The notes under the pieces were generated by a model. The model was not told the DNA's origin, made no database searches, and worked only from the letters and a program-made list of their open reading frames with translations. This document shows, in pieces, positions 1 through 27,937 of a DNA stretch of 64,000 nucleotides (positions are counted from its first letter, which is position 1; each line of letters begins with the position of its first letter). The position numbers and the translations under genes were made by a program. The stretch comes from Urophycis tenuis (taxonomy: Eukaryota; Chordata; Actinopteri; Gadiformes; Phycidae). The DNA lies in the NCBI GenBank assembly GCA_036785325.1, contig JAXIVH010000249.1, positions 118,501-182,500 on the forward strand, read 5' to 3'.

Positions 1-240
1 ACAAGTACAGGGACAACGAAATGCAGTGGCGTTCTAACCAGAAGTGCAAATTTGTAGTGCATATTTGAAGTGCATATTTTATGTCAATATTACTCTATAT
101 GTGGAAGGGAAAATAGTTTTATTTATAATTTAAATAGATTCAAGATTCAATACTTTAATTGCCATACAACAGAAGTTGTTAGGGATTTGCTGCAGTGTGC
201 TCTACAATACAACAGACAAGACAAACACCACACAAAAAAG
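1..240. repeat. Dispersed fish repeat fragment
   Basis: Bases 1-50 match bases 15527-15577 in nup98 intron 26 almost exactly: the same 'caagtacagggaca' block followed by 'gaaatgcag' and 'cgttctaaccagaagtgcaaat'-type sequence. Around 144-170 there is a second 'agattcaatactttaattgccat'-like segment that resembles the start of the 15484 copy. This is therefore one or two truncated copies of an interspersed family with a poly-A or T-rich 5' side. The family name cannot be given without a repeat library. No gene is visible in 1-1030. Confidence 0.6.
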
Positions 241-1033
241 GAAGCCATAGACATGGACTAGACATAAGACATAGTACATACATGATTCACTCATTCATTC
301 ATGGCTCGTCCCTAGGCAAGAGTCTAAAGTGGCAAGTGACAAGTGGAAGTTCACCCAAAGTGCAGGTTTTAAGTTCACTTCCAAATGTGCAAATGTAGCA
401 GGATATTAGGCTATACTGTTATATTTTCAGAGACCCCACAGATGTTTGAGTTTGCTGCTGTCATGGGAGCCAGACCTCTCTTTATGGGAGCTCAGCTCCC
501 ACTGGCTCCCACCTAACTCCAACCCTGCAGGGAACTTAACCCAAACAGGGAACCGACAAGCCAGGGCTCCAACCAGCCAGGGAACCCCGCTACCAGTCAC
601 TGCCAGGGACCCGCGGGACCTGTCCTCTGGAGGTCCAGAAACAACGGTCTGACCGGCCTCGACGTTAGAGGACAGTGATTCGTACTGCGGAGACCATGAG
701 TTGATCAAGTTAATAAATGTAAACTTGTACACTTACTTTGTTCTTTCTTGGCTCTGGGTTTGCCCTGCTCATCACACAAAGTAAGCAAACGTCAAACATC
801 TCAAAGCATCAAATCCTGTACTAAGGTGGGAGAAACTGGGGGTACTTTATTGTATGTATGTGTAACTGAGTAATCTGGAGCCTATAACGGAACACGTACC
901 GTAACAATGGCGTTATAGCTAAACTGAAGGGTGGCTCTAGTGATCAGTCAATACGTGTGTTGCTACTACATTTTTAGAGCAGTGCAGAGCAGCTCCAGGG
1001 ACATTTGAGCACCGTGCAAGACACATTTCAGCA

Positions 1034-1066
1034 CTCGGCCTTTTCTCTCGCGAGAGAAAGGCCGAG
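1034..1066. promoter_or_regulatory. nup98: nup98 core promoter palindrome with TCTCGCGAGA
   Basis: A 17/16-base near-perfect inverted repeat (1034-1050 against 1051-1066, one extra T) is centred on TCTCGCGAGA at 1046-1055. That decamer is a known vertebrate housekeeping-promoter element (the CGCG element, bound by BANP). Three TGACGT half-CRE motifs follow at 1074, 1088 and 1108. The position, about 2 kb upstream of the nup98 start codon and just before a plausible non-coding first exon, fits a core promoter. The palindrome could also drive divergent transcription; no divergent gene is visible to the left. Confidence 0.65.
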
Positions 1067-1270
1067 AGTATGCTGACGTTGGTATAGTGACGTTTCATCC
1101 TGCGCCGTGACGTTGTTTAGCTGCATTTTTCCCTCCTCGCCGAGAAAGCTAACTGGCAATGCTGTTAGGCTAGCTAAGGAGAACCTGAATCGTGAAGATT
1201 TTGAATTTTTTATTCCATATCGTGGTGAACGTACGACAATAATTAGGCGCAAATCCGAAGGTTATTACGG
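1060..1270 (+). other. nup98: Probable non-coding first exon of nup98
   Basis: The first coding exon begins at an acceptor (AG at 3011-3012) only 33 bases before the ATG, so at least one upstream non-coding exon must exist. The best candidate starts just after the TCTCGCGAGA palindrome and ends at a GTATGT donor at 1271. A short open frame here (1107-1328) runs past that donor, shows no recognised protein, and is treated as untranslated. The remaining 1.7 kb of intron 1 (1271-3012) holds only a C run at 2572-2581 and no feature I can name. Confidence 0.35.
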
Positions 1271-3045
1271 GTATGTAGACCAACTAATGTATCCCTCTCA
1301 GACTGATGTTTTGGTTTCGTTGACATAGCTAACGCTACACTGTGTAGCATCAGCGCTAGTTTGAGCTCATGGACTTGATAACGCACTTTATTTACTTGGT
1401 TGGTCATCATCGATTCACAATTCAGATGGAAGTTCGACTTGTGTATACAATGAAGACGTTTTTACTGCCCAATCAACTCTCGCTATGTTCGTTAAGACAG
1501 ATTAGTGTTTGGGTTTACGTAGCCATGCTAGCATGTCGTTAGCCACAGTCTACAGTGTTGACTTGGACTGGAGAAGTGCAAGGTGGACTTGTCTTGGCGG
1601 TCTTAATGTTCTGCTTAGTTCACTAACAGACATCATATGTTATTATGTACCTTAAATAACTTCAAGCAAGCCCATAAAAGGTGATAACATATGATGGTAT
1701 GGAAGCACAAACTGCAAGTAGATAACACGTGGACAAATTGCATGAACATATTTATTTTATGACGTTAATGATATAGATGTTGAAGTAGAGTACATTTTAT
1801 TTGTAAAGCCCTGAATCAAAGTGTTTTACCGGTCTTATATCTGACACTCCTTAAACCTACAAGCAAACATTTAAATATCCAGTCACAATCACTGCAACAC
1901 AGTAGAACAGAGACGACATAATGGGTGGATGAGGCAGGGTAGACCAGAAACCTTTCTGTCTGTTGTCTCTTCAATACACTCAAAATCCATGCTCTTAAAA
2001 GCCTGCAGAAGAAGAATGCATGTGGACTGATAACTGTTTAGTGTCGTTGTGTGCGTCGTCTGAAATCACTTCCAGTCTTCATGAATTTGTTCTTTATCTA
2101 ACTCTTAAGTGCACCACAGTAATGCATTAAACTCATAAAGCATTTGGCTGGTTTGTTTGGGCCACACGTTAATTGTTGACATGTCAAGATGTCAATCGGT
2201 TGTGATTTACATCTGAGTGTTAAGCAGCTCCCTTTGTTTTGTCCAACCAAGGTGCATTGCATACAAAGCACCTTGGATAGGAAGCTTTCACTAATAGTGC
2301 CTACAAACAAGCACATCCACAAGTATTGGTTCTATTTTGGTTCACAGTTACAGTTTACGTGCCACTGTGCATGCTCACTTGCAGGCACGCAGCTAGGAAT
2401 CTGAAGCCTCTCAAAGTGGCAATTCTGAAGACAAAAGCCCCATTTCAGTGATGTTGTGAGGGCAAGTGAAGGACGTTGTTTTTAACCAAATTGAATGCAG
2501 CATAAGCATTAACTTTTTAATACAAATGTGCTCAGTTCCCAGAGAATGTATGTATTACGATAAACAAACTTCCCCCCCCCCTGAGCTTGTCCATTGATGC
2601 CGGTGGGTCAAAGCTGTATAAAAAAAACAACACAGTTCAATCCAAAAGTTCTAACCGTACTCATGACCAGGACAATCAACAATTCTAACTAATTGCCTCT
2701 CAACCTCTTTCTCCAAGTCCTTCAGCATGTGTGGTGGCATGTAAGCACAGAATCAAAACGTAATTTGTTTGTTTGTGTGGGTGAGCTGAACCACACTCCA
2801 CACTCTCTGGCTGATTTACATCTCGACTTTAACAATATCAACAATTTACCCGGTGTCTCAACAAACAGTTCCCCATGTGATATCTTGTCTAGGCATCACT
2901 AATTAGAGAAATGTACATTGTCTTGCATGTAGATGACCAAATAGGGTTTGTTTTTGGGATTATAAACCACAACCCTGTTAATGAGGTTCATTGATTGTTT
3001 CTGTATCCACAGAGCAGGCTTATGCAGTCTTGCTAGCCAATCAAG

Positions 3046-20752
<17,707 letters not shown>

Positions 20753-22283
20753 GAGACACACGAGAGGGTGGGGTGGGTGCGGGCGGAGGGCGGGGTGGGT
20801 GGTGCCGCCGCCGTCAACGCCCGGGCGCAGCTCAACACTTCGTCACATTTTTCTTTTCTTTTTTTTTTTTTTTACGGGGCGCAGGGGGTCGACTGTTGGG
20901 GGGGGGGGTCACACGGGCATTGCCTCGCACTTACAGGAAGGGACGGGGAACCCCCTCCCTCAGACACACGGCGTGGCGGCGCCGGGCTGCCAGGCGCGTG
21001 GAGAGACCCCCCGCATCCCGTCTGGCTGTTTGGTTCAGCGGGATGAAGACCACCACCACCACGTGGTCCAGACCCAGGACCGGTTCTGATTCGCTGATCA
21101 TCTTGACACAATGGCCGTGAACCTCCCCGGGCATCACGACGGGCGCCACGTGTTCCGGGCGCACGTGTTGTGTCGACCACAAAGGACCGGAGGTCACAGG
21201 TCAAAAGACGGACGGACGCCGCAGCGAGACTACTGCCCACGACTCGAACAAAAGCCGCTTGGATACGGTTCTGTTGCCATGTGGTGGAAATGTGTTTGTG
21301 TACCAATCATTCCCTGTGTGTGTGTGCATATTCTCATGTCCATGGAGGTTGTTTCACAAATGCAAAACGAAAAAATAAACCATGCTATTCGGTAGGATGA
21401 CGAGCGGTTTTTAGTTCAGTGAAGGTATATTTGATTTTCACACACAACTCCCAGAATGTTTTGATTGGCCTGTGTATTGATTTGCGCGCGTTTAGTATTT
21501 TTTACACCGTAGGATGCATGTTTAGTGCGTGTGTGCGTATCTGTGTGTGTGTGCGTGTGGGTGCCAAGCATTGAGATGACTTAAAATACGATCACAGTTT
21601 GGCTCAACGAGACATTTAGCCACGTGAGGGGAGCAACACAGGCCTGTTGGGTTTCTTTGTCAATATGTGAATAGGGATGATCTATCTTTCTATAGAGAAT
21701 AACTCTTGTACAAAGAAAAGTGGACAACTTGCAATGTTTTTGCTTTTGGATATTTCCAAGGAGACTCAGTAAAAATTGTAAAGTGCGGAAGGTCTATTTT
21801 TGTAGTTTTTTTGGTTTATTTTTTACTTTTTGGGTGTGCATGGGGCCAGGAGGAAACCTTGTGCTGTTCTAGAACATAGTTTGGGAAAACAGTCGGACGA
21901 AAGATTTCTATTGAACGTATGCATTTCGAGTTCCATTCCATCGGTGTGTTCATTATATATCACGTTGCAATGCGTGTCGTGACGTTTGACTCTCGAAAGT
22001 AAAACTTGACTCTTTTAGGCTTTTGAACAGCTGTTGTCTGCTACACATTTACACGTCAGCGAGGCAGACATGTTGGACAGACGGTGTCCTGGGGTGTAAT
22101 TCTATTTGCTGTAGTGTTGCCATAGATACCTGCCATCTGAACTTTTTTTTTTTCTTTGAGACAAGCGTGTGTGTGTGTGTGAAGAATTTCTCACTGGCAG
22201 AATAGTGATACACACAGTGCCTTTCCCGTATTGAATCTCTCCAGTGTGTTGCTCCTTGTATGCGTGTGTATGGTTTTAATAAA
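20753..22283 (+). terminator. nup98: nup98 3' UTR and polyadenylation signals
   Basis: After the TGA the sequence has no coding signal. AATAAA occurs at 21374-21379 and again at 22278-22283; either could end the transcript. The longer form would carry a segment (21675-21736) that is repeated downstream at 22430-22494. Confidence 0.5.
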
Positions 22284-22650
22284 GTGAATTAAAGTGTATG
22301 TAAGTGACCTTTTTGAAGTTGTATTTATTACATCTAGTATTTCAGTATTTCTATTCATCCATCAGTCTGATTATAAAATATAATATATATAAAACCATTT
22401 TCTGGATTTCTGTGCCAAAATGTAACTATGGATGATCTATATTTATTTTTGGACAAGTAACTCTTGTACAAAGAAACGTGGACAACTTGCAATGCCACAC
22501 CATTTTCCTCACCTATTCGTAGACAGGCATGGCAGCGAGTACCTAAAAGTGGTGATGCCTGCCATTGCCTGCACTGCACCAGTGAACAGTGAAGGGCCCC
22601 ATCTATAGGCCCCGACAAGAACAACAGCAGTGGGACATGGGAACATGAGA
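22284..22650. other. Intergenic gap between convergent nup98 and zmat2
   Basis: AT-rich, without a gene. It contains the second copy (22430-22494) of a ~65-bp block also found at 21675-21736 in the nup98 3' region: GGATGATCTAT at the left and a CTCTTGTACAAAGAAA then GTGGACAACTTGCAATG block at the right. Confidence 0.6.
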
Positions 22651-22656
22651 TTTATT
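22651..22656 (-). terminator. zmat2: Candidate zmat2 poly(A) signal
   Basis: AATAAA on the minus strand (TTTATT on plus), about 1 kb after the zmat2 stop codon. This implies a 3' UTR of about 1 kb, covering 22640-23664. That stretch also contains a (CA)n block at 23427-23448 and poly-C at 23626-23634, and no other gene. Confidence 0.45.
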
Positions 22657-23664
22657 TATAAAAAGAAGTTATAAAGAAGTCCATTAGTACTTATAGGGGC
22701 ACCATTCCATCACAATATCTGTAAATGACAAACTAACACAACAAATATAAGCTGTGTCTCCATTATCAAGCAGGTGGATATGTCTTGCAAGCTGCTGGTA
22801 TTTCAGCTCACGTGAATCACTTTTCCATTTCACCAAACCCCCCCCAAGAAAACAGCAAACCTCGAAACAATGCCAAGTTTTCAGTGTTTTGTCGGGGTCA
22901 GCGGGGTGCGCCGCTCCTGTGCACGCCAGCCCGGCACTTGTGGGCTGCGGACTCGTGCAAGGTAAAGGTGGTTTGTGGTTAGACAGTGAGGAGGACACTG
23001 GGACGGGAGTGAGGGGACCAGCTTCTGCTGCCATTGGATGAGAACGGAGAGGTCACCAGGCCCCGCCCCCTCAGATGCAGCAATCAGGCAAAGGAAGCTG
23101 AAGGGAAGCTTCAGCGTCTGTCACTCGAGTTTAAATGCAGACCGGTGTGCATACACTACAATGAATGATGAAGGACATGCGATGTACAATGAACTACAAA
23201 AAAGAGGTCTCTCTCTCTCTCTCAGAGGTCAAAGGTCAGTCGTGACGCGCATGGTGAAACCCATGCGTCATAGTAGACCCTCACCGTCAAATTAAATTAC
23301 ACACTGAACCGGGACCGCACAAGATGGCTGATCCTATTCATGACAAATTAAAAAAAGAACTCAATCAAGTTAAAATGAACCTAATGAACGTTTGGTACTT
23401 GCTAATAAATGTTCCTCACAGCCATCCACACACACACACACACACACGTGCCTACCGAACACACTCGAAAGCAAACCAGCCATCATGCGTTACACACACA
23501 GTCACAGACACCCTGACGCCGGCTGCAGGGCGTGGAGACCCGCCGGCCACAGTGAGCGGTAGACGAGACAGAAAAGACGCAGAGCCACCAGCGGGGCGGC
23601 CCCCCTCCCCCCGGCCCGGAGCCCCCCCCCCCCCAGGGGAGTCTGTGGGGGCAGGGGGGCCGGA

Positions 23665-25649
23665 TCAGTGGGCCTTCTTGGCGGAGCCGAACCCGGAGAA
23701 CCCCATGACGGCCGCCATCTCGTCGTCCTCCTCGAAGTCCACGTCCTCTTCGGCCCGCCTCTTCCTCTCCTTCAGCTTCTCCTTCTTGTAGGCCTTGGCT
23801 TTCTCCTCCTGTGATGGAGGGGGGGGGGGACAATGAGCAATGAGGTAGAGTGTACAGTGTGCAGTGTGCAGTGCAATCAGCCGTTCCACATGTGGGTCAG
23901 CACCTCAAAAGGTGCATTTGTTATAATGGAATAGCGTGATTATAATAGGATACAAGTGATGCTGAATGAAACCTGCATGTGACCCCATCAACCATTGTCT
24001 AGAATAATAAATACAACATTCCAGTAATAATTGTAAAACTACTTAAATCATACTCATGAGAGCTCACCTCCTCCCGCAGCTCCTTCATGCGCTCCTCAAA
24101 GTCGTACTCCTTCTGCTTCTCCTCCATCTTCTTCTTGTTGACCTCAAAGCGCTTCTTCACCTGGTCCAGCGAGGAACGCTCCACACGCATGGACATGCCC
24201 AGGTTCCTCTGGTCTGCAGGGGGGGGAACGGGGCACAGGGGGCACAGAGGTCAGAGAGCAGCCGGAACGTCCGGGGACGATGTCCAAAACCACACTGTGA
24301 CTCTTCTACTCACGCTTCTTCCCGTTGATGTGGTCCAAGAAGTTGATGGAGTCCTTCACCACGCAGTCACAGACATTACAGTAGTAACTAGGGCAGGAGG
24401 AGAAAACAGACCGGTCACACGTACACACACACACACCCCGAAGCGGAAATCGTGAGCAGGTTTTTAATCTCGATGAATAGTTATTGAGATTAACTAACCT
24501 AACCATAACTAACTACCGGCATGTGCCCTGCGGATAAACAGTGGACCGCTTGTATTCACTTCACTCAGGAAGTCCCACAGCCCCAATGCAGAAAGCACAT
24601 CGGGTCACCCTCTCGGGTCGCCAAGACAACAATCAAAAAGTGCCGGTACCCTCCCATCTCCGCCTGGGGCGTGGTCTTGGTGATGACGATGGTCTTCCCC
24701 AGCTTGGACTCCAGGTCCACCTTGTAGTCTCGGTGGCGTAGGAGCTCACGCTTGACCGGGGGCACCAGTTTCCCTGAGAACACAGCGCAGCAGATCACGT
24801 ATAGGGTCCGGGTTCACGGTGTAAGACAAGAGCATGTAAACAATGACGTCAGTGGTGTGAGCACAGCGTCCTCATCTCATCAGCCTCATCCAACGAATGA
24901 CTGGTAACTGGTTTGTATTCTCAAATGTTAAAATTTGGGGATCAATTTACCATCTTTCTTATCGCGCTCTTCATCGAGCCGCTTCTGGGCCATCTGTTCG
25001 TACTCATCTTTATCCCACTTCCGACGGAAGTCATTCTTACTGTTGGACTGGAGGAAAAAAAAAAAAAGAAACACACACACACACACACAAAAGTCAATGC
25101 ACAAAATATGATCGTCTATTCAGAGAAAGTTATGACTTAATGCGAAGTAACTGTGCAAAGCATCCATTGGTTTACACGAAACCTTCAGGTACAGATGTTC
25201 AATGTATTCACTATGAGTCAAAACTAATGGATATGGAAGTATTGTACGGTAGAAGGCATGCGTATTGTGTACATATCATTATACACGCCATTACAGAGAT
25301 GGAATCTATATCCAATAGATATAGATATATAATAGAATATGGGAACAACATATGACATGAATATCGATTCTAATTCTAATGTAATAACATGTTCTAATGT
25401 CTTAAGAATTAAATGATGCGGAGCGACGTCCGCTGGCCCGCATCCTGCGCTCCGAACCGAACCGCTGAACAACACGGAGAACATCTGGTTTGACCAGAAG
25501 ACAACCTCAACATGTTAACCACGTCCCCTCGTCGCGGTCACTGCAATCGTCTTCAACGTAAATGTATCGTTGAAACAACAATTGTTTAACACTGAGTATT
25601 TATATTAAACTTATGATTGTATTGTACTTACACCACTGCCAGACGCCAT
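23665..25649 (-). CDS. zmat2: Zinc finger matrin-type protein 2 (spliceosomal Snu23 homologue)
   Basis: Six exons on the minus strand: 25649-25632, 25047-24951, 24773-24650, 24387-24314, 24213-24068 and 23808-23665, giving 603 nt and a 200-aa protein; human ZMAT2 is 199 aa. ZMAT2 is the human Snu23, a U4/U6.U5 tri-snRNP/B-complex protein that helps present the 5' splice site. The start is MASGSG, then [13 protein letters not shown]. Exon 4 holds the C2H2 matrin-type finger: YYCNVCDC, the linker [11 protein letters not shown], and the second His in NGKKH. The C-terminal half is a charged helix ([20 protein letters not shown]) ending [17 protein letters not shown] and a short tail. The gene is head-to-head with slbp2 and convergent with nup98. 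Confidence 0.96.
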
Positions 25650-26148
25650 CTTGTTTACCTGATGACAAAACACGGCTGTCGCAAAAACGATTTTCTAACA
25701 AGTTTTCTATAGAGCCACACTGCCCCCTATTGGATCGGAGAGGTCACGACAAATACCGCTGAAATGTCAAATTAAGGTCCATGTGTCACTCAATTTACAA
25801 TATATGATAACCCAGAATATATTATTGTCTACTATTTCTAACGGGGATATTATAGATTGATTCCTGTTAGAATACCTTACAATACACTTATCGTGAGGGA
25901 TATTATATGATTAAGAAGACGCACAACGCATGGAAACTGAATAACATAGCGCATAAGTAACTTCTGATGATGTAAGAGGAATTACTTAATTTATTTTTCG
26001 TTATTTACGGGGGCGAGATGGTCGATGTCGTACCTATGTTACGTCATCAAACCCCGCCCACGTCACCTGTGGCCAATTTAAATCTGTCTGTTTCTATAAT
26101 GGCACCTATGGGTGCACCGCGGCGAATTCAAACGGCACGGCGACAGGG
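25650..26148. promoter_or_regulatory. Shared divergent promoter of zmat2 and slbp2
   Basis: The two start codons lie 499 bp apart in opposite directions, so this interval must hold both promoters. Near slbp2 it has CACCTG and GGCCAATTT (about 26065-26083, E-box and CCAAT-like) followed by a short GC-rich stretch. The zmat2 side starts almost at the ATG. The middle (25800-26000) is AT-rich with no recognisable site. Confidence 0.55.
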
Positions 26149-27904
26149 ATGGAAACTACGGCACTGAACGACTCTAGGTAACGTTGGCGTTGGCAGTGCA
26201 TTTAAAATCGGCACTCGCTGCCTCGTTTGGATCCTAAAATCGGGGGATTTAGCCGGGCGTTTGATGCATTTTTACCTGCAAACTGCATGGGGATGCTGGA
26301 TCTTAGGGCGTTTTTCATTTGTCGAGCTGGCCGTGGATTATGTGTCCCCATCCGTCCCATTTGTTAGCCTGGGGAATCTCACAAATCTTCTCAATTGTCC
26401 AAATTAAGGACATTAGTTTCTGTGTGTATAGCCATGTGGCTGCAACACAACCCTTTATATGCTCTTGATTGCAATATATTAGAGATTGCCTATAATTACA
26501 AACAATTTTAAAAATCTGTCATTTTGTGTGCACAAACAAACCAAAGTTTCCCCAAATGCATGTTTTCCAATCTAATGGACACTGGACACATTTCTTTTCC
26601 TTTTTATAATAAACTGCTTTTTCTCTCCTTTCACCCACAGCCTGTGTTTTAGCCCGGGTTCATGTCTGTGTGCCAAAGGCTGGTCCACCGCGGTGTGGAA
26701 CGGCCTTCCCGAGCGGCCGCTGAGCTTCCCCCCCAAAGCCTCCTGCTACAGCCCGGAGCCCTGGCTGCTGCCCGGCTGCAGCTACGTCTACGACAGCCTG
26801 GTCAGGTACAGGCCCGCTCTGCTGCTCCTCTTCCTGTCTGCTTCTGGACAGGCACTCTGCCTCACCTCTTGTACCAGGACCCCCTTCCATCATAAAGCAC
26901 CACTGCTACCATGGGACGATGCAAAATTTGTGACAATAAATCATAATGAAATGTCTAGCTTTTTTTTTGTCGGGGAAATATGACATGATGCCAAAGGTTG
27001 GCCTACTAGGGGCAAAATATATTGAGCCATTTTTGCGTTTCAAACTTTGCCTTGCCATGCAAAAAGGTTCAATACATGGTTGAGTCTAAAGTGGTTATTT
27101 TATGTGTATAATTGACTTTCATAGTTGAACAACAGCATGGCTTCCTACAAGAAGAAGGCATGTTCTTCTGCAGTCATTGAACAGGCGTTGACTGTATTCC
27201 GGGCTTCGTAAACTGTTTCCTATGATTCCAACAGTTCCTCTCCGAACCGATCCACTCCCACCAGGAGCAGTGTTTCTGAAGGGCCCTCGGCTGGCAAGCC
27301 CCGCAGGTTAATCTTGGAACTCTCAAGGCCTCGCTGGAGACCGTCCCATGTGTACATTTCCAGTTGCAAATGCATGCCGAATACTGAAGGCGTTTTGTAT
27401 GGTCGAATAACGCGTATGTGTGACGTTCGAGTATTTGCATCCCACTGTGTGGATCTCAAGGCTTTGGACGTGTTTCCAATTAGGTCATCGATCCTCGAAC
27501 GCTGCATTCTCAAAGTGTCCACCAGCAATGTTGCTGTAGGGACGGATGACCTGGAGAATGTCAAAAGGTCTGGATTTCAATGGTTTGCTTGGCTTTAGTT
27601 TGTTGTTGCTTTTTTTTGTGTAACTTGGTTTTATTTTTCTGCAGATGAGCTACAATCTGAAATGTTGCACCCATACTCCTCCCCTCGGTTAATGTTGGGG
27701 TCATAGTAATGACGTCAGGAGTTTCACACACTTTATTGTACTCTATACTAGAATTTGTTTTTGTTGGATATTTCCCTTCTAATATTGGTAACCGTCTTCC
27801 AAGAAGCAATTTTTTATTTTTTATTATTATTTTTTTATTTTTTTTAAAGAAAAGGCTGCAATTGGTTACTAGGAAATAAACATCCTCGTATCATACTGGA
27901 TGCT

Positions 27905-27937
<33 letters not shown>

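Noticed and set aside
1107..1328. A 73-codon forward frame with natural-looking composition upstream of nup98
   Set aside because: Runs across the likely exon 1 donor, matches no known protein and lies in the expected 5' UTR; kept as untranslated.
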